Assembly: GCF_004564355.1 (NCBI RefSeq)
Contig: NZ_CP038266.1
Coordinates: 2,294,001-2,358,000, forward strand
DNA length: 64,000 nt
Direction: 5' to 3'
Origin: Microbacterium wangchenii
Lineage (GTDB): Bacteria > Actinomycetota > Actinomycetes > Actinomycetales > Microbacteriaceae
Positions 31,091 to 40,509 of the stretch are shown one piece after another. The notes beneath the pieces are model-generated. The model did no database searches. It worked only from the letters and a program-made list of their open reading frames with translations, and was not told the DNA's origin. The translations under genes and the position numbers were made by a program. Position 1 is the first letter of the stretch. Every line of letters starts with the position of its first letter.

Positions 31091-34000
31091 TCACCGGCGG
31101 TCGGTCGCTCCGGAGTCAGCGAGGATGACCTCCACCTGGCGTACGGTGCCGGTGCCACGGAACACGAACCTGGCCCCGCACGGGGGCGGCCCATCCACGC
31201 GCGGCGCGCTGAGCGGGCGGAGCTGCTCCGCCCAGGTGAAGGCGACGTGCCGGTAGGGGCGTGATGCGACGACGAGCCCGTGTTCGTCGAGCAGGTCGAC
31301 GTCGAAGTCGATCGCCCCGGGCCCGTCGGCGGTCACGGTGACCATCGACACCGGCGCGGCCTCCGCGAAGCGAATGGTCAGGGCGTCACCCGGGGCGACC
31401 GCGACCGGGATGGCTGCCCGGTCATCGACCAGTGCTTCCAGCCCTGCAGACGTCCCGTCGGCGCGCGCGGGGTGCGCGAGGTCCTGGACCGGCTGCGAGA
31501 AGCCGTGCAGTGTGCGGGAGGAGATGGGGCGAGAGTGTCGGGCCCACCCCGTCGGGATGGACGACAGCTCGAAGTCGATGCGGCAGCCGCGTTGCAGGAC
31601 GTCGTGACCGATGCTGATGTCGTGCCACTCCCTCCCGTCGACGCGGACGGAGGAGATGAACGAATCATCGGGGTCACCGCGGACGATCCGGATCTCGACC
31701 TCGTTGCCCCCGAAGGGACGCAGCACAGCGCGGCGCACGGACGGCGGCACCAGCACGTACGTGCCCGTGGCGGGGACCAAGGGGTACAGGCCGAGCGATG
31801 CGAACAGATACCAGGCGCTCATCTCGCCGTTGTCCTCATCGCCGGGGTACCCCTGGCCGAAGTCGGATCCGACGAAGAGCCGGTCCAGGCATTCCTTGAC
31901 GAGCCGATGGGCGTCGTCGTGCCTGCCTGCGAACATGTACATGAAAGGGATGTGGTGCGCGGGCTGGTTCGACATCGCCAGCAGCCCCATCCTGGTGTCG
32001 CGTGCCTCGAGCATCTCATGGATGACCCTGCCGTAGTGGCCCACATTGGTTTCGCTGGCCGGTTCCGGGATCTCACGCAGTTCATCGAGGCGCGCGCCGA
32101 ACGCTCCTTCCCCACCGTGTAGTTCGACGAGCCCGGCGCCGTCGTGCGGTGCGGTGAACGCGGTGCCCCAGGCATGGGTCTCGGTGTAGTCGATGCCCCA
32201 TTCGAGGGCGTCGAAGGGCGTGCGCCAGCCCCCGTTGATGTCGCGCCCGATGAAGAATCCCCGCTCGCGGTCGAACACGCGCTGGTAGCCGAGGGAGCGC
32301 CGCGCGAAGTACTCGCGTTCGACGGCGAGTTCCTCTCGGCGCGGCGGGGAGTGTTCGGCACCGTGCAGCCGGTCGGCGAGGACGGCGATGCCCCAGTCGT
32401 TCAGCGCGTTGTCCAGCGACCAGGAGAGCCCCTCGTGGGTGGACGTCGGCGTCCATCCCAGGTACCGCGATTCCCGCAGCCCCTTGCGCCCGACCGCGGG
32501 GTCGGTCGCAGGCACCGTCGCCCCCTTCACCGCGGCGGCGTACCCGCCCGCCAGGTCGAGCCCGGGCAGATCCTTCGCGGCGAGGTCGGCGAACACGAGG
32601 TCAAAGGTGGTCCCCGTCATGCAGTCCTCGGCGGCGGGAGCACTCCACCTCGGGGTCCAGCCGGCGACGCGAGCGTGGTTCACGAAGCCGTTCGCGAGTG
32701 CGACCGACGCCCCAGGATGCAGGAGCGCCACAAGCGGCCATGCCGTGCGGTAGGTGTCCCAGAAGCCGTTGTTGACGGCGAGCGCACCGTGCTCGATCCG
32801 GCCGCGGTGGGAGGGCGAGCCGAACGCGAAGCCGCCGTCGGAGACGGGCTCGGAGTACCAGTTGGGGTATAGGAATGCACGATACAAGCCGCCGTAGAGG
32901 CTCGCCCGCTGCTGCTCGCTGCGCGCGTCGACGTCGAGAAGCCTCATGATCCGCGACCACTCTTCCCGCGCCGCGTGCTTGCGGTCGGCGAAGCGCACGC
33001 TCGGTCGTGCGTTCTCGCGGGCCTGGGCGGGGCTGACGGTGGACAGACCGACGACCGCCTCCACGACCTGCGCCCCATCGGCGAGGCGGAGGTGACCGCG
33101 CACGGTGTCGCCATGCTGCCGCACGTCGCTGCTGTGCACGTGCGAGAAAGCGCAGTGCACGAAGTAGGCGGGCTTGGCAGCGAAAGGGTGGAGGTGCACG
33201 TCGAGTTCGTGGCCGTCGGCGGTCGAGGACTGCGACAGCAGCGTGGCATCCCCGAGATGGTCGACGATGATCGACCCTTCCCCGCCGTCGAAGCTGAACC
33301 GCGCCGCGATCGCGAACTGGTCGGGGACGATCTCGGCGATGATTCCGCCGTCCAGTGCCACCTCATAAAGGTGCGGGCGCGCTTTCTCATCGCGATGCTC
33401 GAAGCCGAGTGCGCGCTGCGTGCGGTCCAGGGCCGGCTCGCGCAGCGGGCTGGGCATGAGCTGGAAGACGCCGTGGTCGCCCATCCACGGGCTGGCGATG
33501 TGCGAGGTCGCGAAGGCCTGTACCGCGGGCCTGCCGTCGTGAGCGCGGTTGTGCGCCGCCCAGGAGTACGGCCAGTCGCTCGCGGACGCGTCGGTCATGG
33601 GCACAGCGAAGACGCCACCGTGCGGGAGCCCGACCAGTGGCGCGGTGTTGCCACGGGAGAACGTCGGGGTGGAGTGGCTGCCGCGTCTCGTGTCGACCGT
33701 GTCCAGGTCGTCGACGGGCTCGCGCACGGGCACGAGGCCCACCTCGTCCAGGTACGCCCGCACCGATGCGCCGGCGCCTGTGCCCAGGGACGCGGTGACA
33801 CGGCGGATGACGCGCCCCACGGCAGGCTCGAGCGACACCCGCCGGAGGTTCCACTGATCGGGCCAGAGCTTGCGGGCCGCCCCCTGTGCGTGCGCGGTGA
33901 TGCCGTCACCGTATTGATCCACCGCCCCCATCCGGGACAGCTGCGCTCCGTCGGTGAACTCCACATCGACCGACACCGCCGTCGCCTGCCACCGGTCGTG

Positions 34001-34195
34001 AGGCGCATCGCCGGCGACCGGCAGCACGATCCAGACCAGTTCGGTGTCCGGTTGCACCTGCTGCCCGACGAGCTCGGTGGCGGCGATGACGGTGACCGCA
34101 CCTGCCTCGGCGTCGAGGAGCAGGGGGCGCCGGGCCGAGTACCCTGCCCTCGCCCGCCCGGTCAGCGATGTGGGCCCGGGATCGGTTCCGGTCAT
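31091..34195 (-). CDS. GH92-family alpha-mannosidase
   Basis: About 1034 residues. GH92 markers are WTPRWSAPAAEDCMTGTTFD, NQPAHHIPFMYMFAGR and the GYPGDEDNGEMSAWY segment, which holds the calcium-binding and catalytic acid residues of these exo-acting alpha-mannosidases. An N-terminal beta domain (about 1-190) precedes the (alpha/alpha)6 catalytic part, and the last 150 residues form another beta-rich domain. No signal peptide is evident, suggesting cytoplasmic action on imported manno-oligosaccharides. ATG 34195 is preferred over a TTG at 34204 that overlaps the stop of the GH2 gene. Second gene of the LacI-controlled operon. Confidence 0.88.
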   Translation of the reverse strand: MTGTDPGPTSLTGRARAGYSARRPLLLDAEAGAVTVIAATELVGQQVQPDTELVWIVLPVAGDAPHDRWQATAVSVDVEFTDGAQLSRMGAVDQYGDGITAHAQGAARKLWPDQWNLRRVSLEPAVGRVIRRVTASLGTGAGASVRAYLDEVGLVPVREPVDDLDTVDTRRGSHSTPTFSRGNTAPLVGLPHGGVFAVPMTDASASDWPYSWAAHNRAHDGRPAVQAFATSHIASPWMGDHGVFQLMPSPLREPALDRTQRALGFEHRDEKARPHLYEVALDGGIIAEIVPDQFAIAARFSFDGGEGSIIVDHLGDATLLSQSSTADGHELDVHLHPFAAKPAYFVHCAFSHVHSSDVRQHGDTVRGHLRLADGAQVVEAVVGLSTVSPAQARENARPSVRFADRKHAAREEWSRIMRLLDVDARSEQQRASLYGGLYRAFLYPNWYSEPVSDGGFAFGSPSHRGRIEHGALAVNNGFWDTYRTAWPLVALLHPGASVALANGFVNHARVAGWTPRWSAPAAEDCMTGTTFDLVFADLAAKDLPGLDLAGGYAAAVKGATVPATDPAVGRKGLRESRYLGWTPTSTHEGLSWSLDNALNDWGIAVLADRLHGAEHSPPRREELAVEREYFARRSLGYQRVFDRERGFFIGRDINGGWRTPFDALEWGIDYTETHAWGTAFTAPHDGAGLVELHGGEGAFGARLDELREIPEPASETNVGHYGRVIHEMLEARDTRMGLLAMSNQPAHHIPFMYMFAGRHDDAHRLVKECLDRLFVGSDFGQGYPGDEDNGEMSAWYLFASLGLYPLVPATGTYVLVPPSVRRAVLRPFGGNEVEIRIVRGDPDDSFISSVRVDGREWHDISIGHDVLQRGCRIDFELSSIPTGWARHSRPISSRTLHGFSQPVQDLAHPARADGTSAGLEALVDDRAAIPVAVAPGDALTIRFAEAAPVSMVTVTADGPGAIDFDVDLLDEHGLVVASRPYRHVAFTWAEQLRPLSAPRVDGPPPCGARFVFRGTGTVRQVEVILADSGATDRR

Positions 34196-34200
34196 CGGGA

Positions 34201-36009
34201 TCAACCGCGGCGGCCGGTGACGATCTCACGGATGCGCGCGGCGGCGAACTTCGGCTCCCTGTCCGCCGTCAGCAGGCCGTTCGTCTCCTGCAGCGTGTCG
34301 GTGAGCTGCGTGTAGCAGAACCCCGCGAGCACTCCGCTGGCGTGGACCCCGGCGAAGATCGCGCCCATCCGTTCGGCGAGGTCGTCCGGCGACGATGCGG
34401 TGGAGTACCCCCACGCGCCCGCCTGCTGCGACGTGTCATACGAGACTCCACCGAATTCGGTCAGCATCACGGGCTTGTCGTCGACGTCGCCGGCGAGGAC
34501 CAGGCGGCGCCCCGCGGGCCCGAGGGTTCCGAGCATCCGATCGATTGCCGGTCGATCCGCGTAACGGGCGGCGATGACGTCGGCCTGCCACTCGTAGTCG
34601 TGGATGGCGATGATGTCGGTGTCGACCTGCTCCCAGCCGTCGTTGCTCACGACGGGCCGGGTCGGGTCGATCGCCCGGGTCAGGGCGGCGATACTGCGGG
34701 CGAACTCGACCATCTGCGGGTCGTGCCGTATCTCCTGCACGCCCCAGCTCTCGTTGAGCGGAACCCACGCGACGATCGAGGGATGGGAGTAATCGCGTTC
34801 GAGCGCCGCGATCCACTCGCTGATCGTGCGCTGAACTGCGGTCGGCCCGAACGCGAATGCCGCGGGCGCCTCCCCCCAGACGACGAGACCGAGACGGTCG
34901 GCCCAGTAGAGGAAGCGAGGATCCTCGAACTTCTGGTGGATGCGGGCAGCGTTGAACCCGAGCTCCTTGATGAGCTCCACCTCTCGGCGCAGCGCATCGG
35001 CGCCCGGCGCGGCGAGGTGCGACTGCGGCCAGTACCCCTGGCTGAGCACCGAGCGCAGGTAGTACGGGCTGCCGTTGAGCAAGAACCTGCCACGGTCGAC
35101 TTCCACACTGCGCAGCCCGAGGTAGGAGCTCACCTGGTCGGCGCCGGCATGGACGACGGCGTCGAGGAGGTGAGGTCGTTCCGGACTCCAGAGCAGATCG
35201 TGATAGCCCTGCCCGTTGGCGATCGCGGCAACGGGGAGAGCGACGGTGATCTCGCGCTCCGTGGCGGTCGTCGTGACCGTGGCCAGGGGTGTGCCGTCGC
35301 TGACCAGCTCGATGCTGATGGGTGTCGGCGTCGACGGACGGTCGTTCAGCACGATGCGGGCGGTGACGGTGGCGGCGGTGAAATCCGACCGCCAGTGCAG
35401 GGTCTGAACGAAGATGCTCGGGACGGATTCCAACCACACCGGCTGCCAGATTCCACTGGTGCGGTGGTAGTAGATGGCGTGCGGATCGTCCTGCCAGTCC
35501 TGCTTGCCCCGCGGCTGCGTGACGTCCCTCGGGTCGTCTTCGACGCGGACCACGAGCAGCTGAGACGCGCGGGAGTCGTCGACAGCGCTGCTGATGTCGA
35601 TCCCGAACGGGGTCTGCCCGCCCTCGTGGCTGCCCACCAGCTCGCCGTTCAGCCACACCGAGCAGCGGTAATCAACCGCTCCGAACTGCAGGAGCAGCCG
35701 CCGGCCGTCCCCGTGACCGGCGGCCGCGATCTCCTGTGCCGACACCTCGCGCCGGTACCAGAAGATCCTTCGCGGCTCGGTCACTCCCACCCCGGATGCG
35801 GTGGACTCGGGGGGGAACGGCACCACGATGTCGAGATCGAACGCGGGCTCGCGATGCCAGCCGAGCCCTACACCGAGATCGTCCTCGTCGAAAGCGAACC
35901 CCCATGTCCCGCTCAGGTCGGTCCAGGATCCACGGACCAACTGCGGTCGGGGGTAGCTGCCGCCGTCTGTGCGGGCCAGGGAAACCGGCAGGACATCGTT
36001 TTGACGCAT
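34201..36009 (-). CDS. GH2-family glycosidase
   Basis: 602 residues. The order is a jelly-roll sugar-binding domain (about 15-190, FWYRREVSAQEI, FGIDISSAV), an Ig-like domain, and a TIM barrel beginning about 290 with NAARIHQKFEDPRFLYWAD. The acid/base Glu is in WVPLNESWG and the nucleophile Glu in VMLTEFGG. GH2 covers beta-galactosidase, beta-mannosidase and beta-glucuronidase; the neighbouring alpha-mannosidase makes beta-mannosidase attractive, but the sequence does not decide it. No signal peptide. TACGAT ends 7 bases before the ATG, and a LacI operator covers the -35 region. Confidence 0.85.
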   Translation of the reverse strand: MRQNDVLPVSLARTDGGSYPRPQLVRGSWTDLSGTWGFAFDEDDLGVGLGWHREPAFDLDIVVPFPPESTASGVGVTEPRRIFWYRREVSAQEIAAAGHGDGRRLLLQFGAVDYRCSVWLNGELVGSHEGGQTPFGIDISSAVDDSRASQLLVVRVEDDPRDVTQPRGKQDWQDDPHAIYYHRTSGIWQPVWLESVPSIFVQTLHWRSDFTAATVTARIVLNDRPSTPTPISIELVSDGTPLATVTTTATEREITVALPVAAIANGQGYHDLLWSPERPHLLDAVVHAGADQVSSYLGLRSVEVDRGRFLLNGSPYYLRSVLSQGYWPQSHLAAPGADALRREVELIKELGFNAARIHQKFEDPRFLYWADRLGLVVWGEAPAAFAFGPTAVQRTISEWIAALERDYSHPSIVAWVPLNESWGVQEIRHDPQMVEFARSIAALTRAIDPTRPVVSNDGWEQVDTDIIAIHDYEWQADVIAARYADRPAIDRMLGTLGPAGRRLVLAGDVDDKPVMLTEFGGVSYDTSQQAGAWGYSTASSPDDLAERMGAIFAGVHASGVLAGFCYTQLTDTLQETNGLLTADREPKFAAARIREIVTGRRG

Positions 36010-36016
36010 GCGACGA

Positions 36017-36047
36017 ATCGTAGCCGCATGATGTGTAGCGCTGCAAA
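36017..36047 (-). promoter_or_regulatory. Promoter and LacI-type operator of the glycosidase operon
   Basis: On the minus strand TTGCAG, 18 bp spacer, TACGAT (36017-36022) lead to the ATG at 36009. Around the AGCGCT core (36037-36042) stands TGCAGCGCTACA, the LacI/GalR-type central-CG palindrome also found at 37136-37153. Repression there would block the -35 region. Confidence 0.6.
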
Positions 36048-36052
36048 GACGC

Positions 36053-37087
36053 TCATTCGCCACCGGCGGCCGGCGGCGGGGAGCTTTCCCGCCGCACGAT
36101 CGAATGGGAGGTGACGACGTGGCGTCCAGCCCCGGCGTACCCATCGATCCGCTCGGCGAGCAGGCCGAACGCGGTCGAGGCCAGCGTCGCCAGATTCGGG
36201 CTCACGGTGGTGAGGCCGGGAAAGGCGAGCGCACTGGCCCACGTGTTGTCCCACCCGGTGATGGCCAGATCTGCGGGGATCCGCAGCCCGCGTTCCTGAG
36301 CGGCACGGATCGCACCGAAGGCGACCAGGTCGTCTCGGCACACCAGCGCGTCGGCGTCCAGACCCCGGTCCAGAGCACGGCCGATGGGCAGGTGGGCGGA
36401 GGGCACGGTGCCCACGGGAGCCGCGTCGAACGCGACGAGTCGCGCCGGGTCGACGCCGAGCCCCGCCGCCTGGAGCGCCTCCTGGTAGCCGAGCAGACGC
36501 TGCCGCGAGGTCTCGCTGAGCGCGGTCTCCTCATGACCGACGAACGCGATCCGCCGGCACCCCGCGGCGATCAAGTCAGCCGTGATCTCGCGGGCCGCCG
36601 CGACGTTGTCGATCATCACATGGTCGAGGGTGAGCGGAGCCGACGCCTCCCCCAGCAGGACCAGGGGAACGTCGGTGCGAGTACGGGCGAGCTCGCGCTG
36701 CGAGATGGCGGAGGGCTGCAGGAGGATGCCGTCGACCAGGCTGGAGTCCAGGTCCGTCAGCAGTTCGCGCTCCGCCTCCAGGGAGGCCCCGGTCTCCTCG
36801 AACAGCACGCGGTACCCGGCCCGTTCGGCCACGCGCGACATCATCTGTCCCAGCTCCGCGAAGTACGGATTCGTGATCTGCATGAACGCCAGCGCGATGA
36901 ACCCGGTCCTGCCGGTGGCCAGCTGCCGGGCGACCCGATTGGGGCGATAGCCGAGCTCGTCGATCGCCGTCTGGACCTTGTGGCGCATCTTCGCCGACAC
37001 GTGCGGTCGGTCCCGCACGACGTTCGACACCGTCGAGACCGATACCCCCGCCTTATCCGCGACGTCCTGCAGCCGTAGCCCACGCAT
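36053..37087 (-). CDS. LacI-family regulator of the glycan operons
   Basis: 344 residues. The N-terminal helix-turn-helix with LQDVADKAGVSVSTVSNVVR and the hinge helix RPNRVARQLATGRTGF are canonical LacI. The periplasmic-binding-like core (about 60-335) includes DGILLQPSAISQREL and DLAITGWDNTWASALAFPGL. It lies between the GH2 and substrate-binding protein genes and two matching operators flank it, so it should repress both units and itself until a mannose-containing oligosaccharide or its breakdown product binds (inducer inferred). TAGAAT (37112-37117) may be its -10 box and GGAGGAG its ribosome site. Confidence 0.88.
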   Translation of the reverse strand: MRGLRLQDVADKAGVSVSTVSNVVRDRPHVSAKMRHKVQTAIDELGYRPNRVARQLATGRTGFIALAFMQITNPYFAELGQMMSRVAERAGYRVLFEETGASLEAERELLTDLDSSLVDGILLQPSAISQRELARTRTDVPLVLLGEASAPLTLDHVMIDNVAAAREITADLIAAGCRRIAFVGHEETALSETSRQRLLGYQEALQAAGLGVDPARLVAFDAAPVGTVPSAHLPIGRALDRGLDADALVCRDDLVAFGAIRAAQERGLRIPADLAITGWDNTWASALAFPGLTTVSPNLATLASTAFGLLAERIDGYAGAGRHVVTSHSIVRRESSPPPAAGGE

Positions 37088-37126
37088 TCGGACTCCTCCC
37101 CTAGGTGCTGAATTCTAGCGCCCGCC

Positions 37127-37154
37127 TTGACAGCAGTTTGTAGCGCTCTAAACT
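37127..37154 (+). promoter_or_regulatory. Promoter and LacI-type operator of the sugar importer
   Basis: TTGACA (37127-37132), 16 bp spacer, TAAACT (37149-37154). The 18-bp palindrome GTTTGTAGCGCTCTAAAC (37136-37153) fills the spacer and the -10 box. The core AGCGCT matches the operator at 36037-36042. Confidence 0.72.
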
Positions 37155-37207
37155 CACCGGTGTGACGTGGTCGCGGATCCCCCGGGCCGACCTTCAAAGG
37201 AGAAGCA

Positions 37208-38497
37208 ATGAAGTTCACGAGAGGACACGTGACGGCCGTCGCCGCAGTGACCGTCCTGGCGTTCGCGCTCTCGTCGTGCAGCGGGCAGTCCGCCGGCACC
37301 GGCGCGGAAGTGACCGTCAGCGGAGACAGCTATGACGGTCCCGATGTCGCGCTGACGGTCTGGAATCCCTTCACCGGCGCGGACGGGCCGCACTTCCAGA
37401 CGATGGTGGACGAGTTCAACGAGTCGCAGGAGTCGATCACGGTCACGGCGACCTCGATGCCCGGCAGCGATCTGTACGGGAAGATCGGGACGGCGATCAG
37501 GGCCGACAAGGGACCGGATGTCGCCGTGATCCATGTCCAGAACGTGGCTTCGCAGGTCGCGCAGGGAAATCTGCTCGCGATCGACAACGTCGTCGAAGCC
37601 CTCGACCTGACCGGCGATGACTTCGCGGAGAACGTGTGGGACGCGGCTGAGTACGACGATCGCCGATACTCGATCCCGCTCGATCAGCACATGTACGGGC
37701 TCTTCATCAACAAGGAGGTTTACGCCGAGGCGGGGCTTGACCCCGTTGCACCCACCGACAAGGACGAGTTGATCGCACAGCTCGATGCGTTCAAGGCCGC
37801 CGGCATCCAGGGATTCTGGCAACCCACCTCAGACGAGTGGGGCTTCCGCACGTTCCTCTCCCAGTTCGGGGGCAGCGAGTTCAGCGAGGACGGCACCGAA
37901 GCGACGTTCAACTCCGCCGCCGGCGTCGAGGCGCTCGCCTGGCAGCGGTCCCTGATCGACGACGGGTACAGCCCGGAGAACGTGGACGACCCGTGGAAGG
38001 CCTTCCTCGCGGGCGAGAACGCGATGGGCCTGTTCGGCATCTGGCACCTCGGCGACCCTGCCCTGGCCGAGGTGGATTTCATGGCCGCGGAGGTCCCGCA
38101 GGTCGGCGACCAGCCGGGCGTCTGGGGCAGCTCGCATCAGCTCACCATCACCACGCAGGCGGAGGGTGACGAGAACAAGACGGCGGCCGCGGCGTACTTC
38201 GTGAACTATCTGTCGCAGAACTCCCTCGAGTGGGCGCACGCGAATCAGGTTCCGGCGCGCAAGAGCGTCCGCGAGAGCGCCGAGCAGGAGTTGACGCTGC
38301 TGCAGCCGTTCGCCGCGCAGATCGAGCACATCGCGTTCAACCCGCTCTACCCGGGGCTGGAGAGCTCACTGACCCCGCTGACGGACGCGATCAACGAGGT
38401 GATGACCTCGGGCGCCGACCCGCAGGAGGCGCTCGACAAAGCGGCGGAGCAGACGAACGCCATCATCAAGGACAACAGGCAGAAGTACGGCTACTGA
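37208..38497 (+). CDS. ABC sugar-binding lipoprotein
   Basis: 429 residues. Signal peptide with lipobox LSSC, lipidated Cys at about 24. Family 1 extracellular solute-binding fold: ALTVWNPFTGADGPHFQTMV, KGPDVAVIHVQNVASQVAQG, DQHMYGLFINKEVYAEAGLD and NAMGLFGIWHLGD. It delivers oligosaccharides to the two permeases encoded downstream. AAAGGAG lies 5 bases before the ATG, and the promoter carries the LacI operator, so the importer is induced with the glycosidases. Substrate is probably a manno-oligosaccharide, judged only from the neighbours. Confidence 0.88.
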   Translation: MKFTRGHVTAVAAVTVLAFALSSCSGQSAGTGAEVTVSGDSYDGPDVALTVWNPFTGADGPHFQTMVDEFNESQESITVTATSMPGSDLYGKIGTAIRADKGPDVAVIHVQNVASQVAQGNLLAIDNVVEALDLTGDDFAENVWDAAEYDDRRYSIPLDQHMYGLFINKEVYAEAGLDPVAPTDKDELIAQLDAFKAAGIQGFWQPTSDEWGFRTFLSQFGGSEFSEDGTEATFNSAAGVEALAWQRSLIDDGYSPENVDDPWKAFLAGENAMGLFGIWHLGDPALAEVDFMAAEVPQVGDQPGVWGSSHQLTITTQAEGDENKTAAAAYFVNYLSQNSLEWAHANQVPARKSVRESAEQELTLLQPFAAQIEHIAFNPLYPGLESSLTPLTDAINEVMTSGADPQEALDKAAEQTNAIIKDNRQKYGY

Positions 38498-38499
38498 CC

Positions 38500-39477
38500 A
38501 TGGCATCCGTCCTGCCCGTGGTGGGGGCGCGCGAGTCCGAACTCGTGAGCCCCCGACGCGGGGACACCGGCAGGTCCCCGCGCCCCATCCGACGGTTCGC
38601 CTGGTACACGCCCTGGCTGTTCCTCGCCCCGTTCCTGGTGTTCTTCGGGTTGTTCGTCGCGTTCCCCTCCGTCTTCGGGGTGTGGATCAGCCTCCACAAC
38701 TACGACTACAACTTCCCGGTACAGCCCTGGGTCGGGCTGCAGAACTACATCGACCTGTTCACGCCCGGCACGCGTGATTTCGACGGATGGTGGCAGTCAC
38801 TCGGCAACACGGGCCTCTTCGTGCTGATCAGCGTGGTTCCGCTGGTCGTTCTGCCGCTCCTGGTCGCCCTCGCACTGAACCGGAGGTTCCGGGGGCGCAC
38901 GGTCTATCGCGCGATCTTCTTCGCCCCGTACGTGCTCTCAGTGTCGGTGATCGGACTTCTCTGGCGGTACCTGCTGGACGCTCAGTTCGGCCCCGTGAAC
39001 GCGATTCTCAAGGCGCTGGGATTGCCGGCGGTGTCGTGGTTGCAGACACAGCCCGGGGCGTGGGTGTCGATCCTCGTCGCCACGGTGTGGTGGACGCTCG
39101 GTTTCAACACGATCGTCTTCCTTGCGGGGCTGCAGAACATCCCCGCGGACCAGTACGAAGCGGCAGCGCTGGACGGAGCCAACTCCCGGCAGGTCTTCCG
39201 CTTCATCACGCTCCCCGGCCTCCGCACGGTCACGGCGCTCATCATCGTCCTGACCGTCCTGGCATCGGCGAACCTGTTCGGACAGCCCTACATCATGACC
39301 CTCGGCGGTCCATCGAACTCGACGCGCACCGCGATCATGTACATCGCCGAGTCCGGACTCACTCAGTCGCGTATGGGGGTCGCATCCGCGATGGGCTACC
39401 TCCTCGGAATCATCCTGGTGGTCGTCAGCATGATCAATTTCTGGCTCACCTCGGGCCGCGGAAGGAAAGACTCGTGA
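38500..39477 (+). CDS. ABC sugar permease 1 (MalF-like)
   Basis: 325 residues with six transmembrane helices after a 35-residue cytoplasmic lead. The binding-protein-dependent transport signature with the EAA loop is QYEAAALDGANSRQVFRFIT near residue 222. The ATG lies 2 bases after the stop of the binding-protein gene. Partner of the permease that follows. No ATPase gene is in this operon, so a shared multi-sugar ATPase of the MsiK type encoded elsewhere is expected. Confidence 0.9.
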   Translation: MASVLPVVGARESELVSPRRGDTGRSPRPIRRFAWYTPWLFLAPFLVFFGLFVAFPSVFGVWISLHNYDYNFPVQPWVGLQNYIDLFTPGTRDFDGWWQSLGNTGLFVLISVVPLVVLPLLVALALNRRFRGRTVYRAIFFAPYVLSVSVIGLLWRYLLDAQFGPVNAILKALGLPAVSWLQTQPGAWVSILVATVWWTLGFNTIVFLAGLQNIPADQYEAAALDGANSRQVFRFITLPGLRTVTALIIVLTVLASANLFGQPYIMTLGGPSNSTRTAIMYIAESGLTQSRMGVASAMGYLLGIILVVVSMINFWLTSGRGRKDS

Positions 39478-40307
39478 GATCCACGCCGCGCCTCGCGAAC
39501 GTCGTGTCCTATATCGGTCTGACCCTTCTCGCGCTCGCCATCGTGCTGCCGCTGCTGTCGTTGCTGTCGGCATCGTTCAAATCGCCGTTCGAAGTCCAGA
39601 CCAACGCGTCGCTGATCCCGGAAGACCCCACCTTCGCGGCGTACCTGCCCCTGCTGTCCTTCGACGGGCCGACACCGGTGCTGCGATGGTTCATGAACAG
39701 CGTGATCGTCTCCACGACGTCGGCAGTGCTCTCCGTCGTGTTCGCCGCACTGGCCGCCTTCGCCCTCACCCGAATGCGGTTCCGCGGGCGCGGGCTCGTC
39801 TTCGGCGTCCTGGTCGCCACCCTCTTCGTTCCCGGCTTCGTCTTCCTGATCCCCAACTTCGTCACCGTCGACCGTCTCGGACTGCTCGACTCGCTGCCGG
39901 CGCTCATCCTGCCGTCCCTCGGCGGGGCGTTCGGGGTGATCTTCCTCAGCGGGTTCTTCGCCGGCCTGCCCAAGGAGCTGGAGGAGGCGGCATCCATCGA
40001 CGGAGCCAACCAGTGGCGCATCTTCATCTCGGTGATGCTGCCGCAGGCGCAGGGCGCTCTGTCCACCCTGCTCGTCCTGAGCTTCCTCGGCGCGTGGAAT
40101 GATCTCCTCTGGCCGACGTACGTGATCTTCGACACCAACAACCTGACCCTCACCGCCGGCCTCCCGCTGCTGCAGTCCGCGCATCTGGGGAACCTGCCCG
40201 CAGCCATGGCCGGATCCGTCATCTCCGCGGTCCCCGTGCTGGTCGTCTTCGTCCTCGCCCAGCGGAAGATCGTGGAGAGCGTCGCCAACGTGGGACTGAA
40301 GGGGTAA
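39474..40307 (+). CDS. ABC sugar permease 2 (MalG-like)
   Basis: 277 residues, six transmembrane helices. The EAA loop is KELEEAASIDGANQWRIFIS near residue 175 and the C-terminus is cytoplasmic. The GTG start overlaps the stop of permease 1 (GTGA). It completes the importer core; transcription probably ends in the 69-base gap before the tRNA, where two short inverted repeats occur. Confidence 0.9.
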   Translation: MRSTPRLANVVSYIGLTLLALAIVLPLLSLLSASFKSPFEVQTNASLIPEDPTFAAYLPLLSFDGPTPVLRWFMNSVIVSTTSAVLSVVFAALAAFALTRMRFRGRGLVFGVLVATLFVPGFVFLIPNFVTVDRLGLLDSLPALILPSLGGAFGVIFLSGFFAGLPKELEEAASIDGANQWRIFISVMLPQAQGALSTLLVLSFLGAWNDLLWPTYVIFDTNNLTLTAGLPLLQSAHLGNLPAAMAGSVISAVPVLVVFVLAQRKIVESVANVGLKG

Positions 40308-40335
40308 CCACCCGGTTCGACGGTCGGGTTATCCC

Positions 40336-40354
40336 CCCTGTGGGTGTCACAGGG
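40336..40354 (+). other. Short hairpin between permease operon and tRNA
   Basis: CCCTGTG-GGTGT-CACAGGG, a perfect 7-bp stem with 5-base loop. No T-run follows, so it is a weak terminator candidate. It overlaps the expected -35 region of the tRNA promoter, whose -10 is TAGACT (40361-40366). Confidence 0.35.
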
Positions 40355-40376
40355 CTCGCCTAGACTGAACCCACTC

Positions 40377-40458
40377 GCGGGAGTGGTGGAATTGGCAGAC
40401 ACGCAGGATTTAGGTTCCTGTGCCTCCGGGCGTGTGGGTTCAAGTCCCACCTTCCGCA
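40377..40458 (+). tRNA. tRNA-Leu (anticodon UAG)
   Basis: 82 bases. Acceptor stem GCGGGAG pairs with CTTCCGC; the anticodon loop TTTAGGT between CAGGA and TCCTG gives anticodon UAG, reading CUA and probably other CUN codons. D-loop TGGCAGAC and T-arm GTGGGTTCAAGTCCCAC are standard, with the long variable region of a class II tRNA shortened to a few bases. Discriminator A; CCA is not encoded. No direct repeat of its 3' end was noticed nearby, so there is no sign of integration here. Confidence 0.95.
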
Positions 40459-40509
40459 CGGGGACGCTCTGTACCCGCCCTCTCCGCCGACCGAACGACG
40501 GGACATTCC

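Noticed and set aside
32975-36114. Plus-strand frames of 446 and 648 codons opposite the glycosidases
   Set aside because: GH92 and GH2 catalytic motifs lie on the minus strand; the plus products are Arg/Gly/Val-rich shadows.
40377-40458. tRNA-Leu as an integration site for a mobile element
   Set aside because: No integrase and no obvious repeat of the tRNA 3' end nearby; adjacent genes are ordinary.
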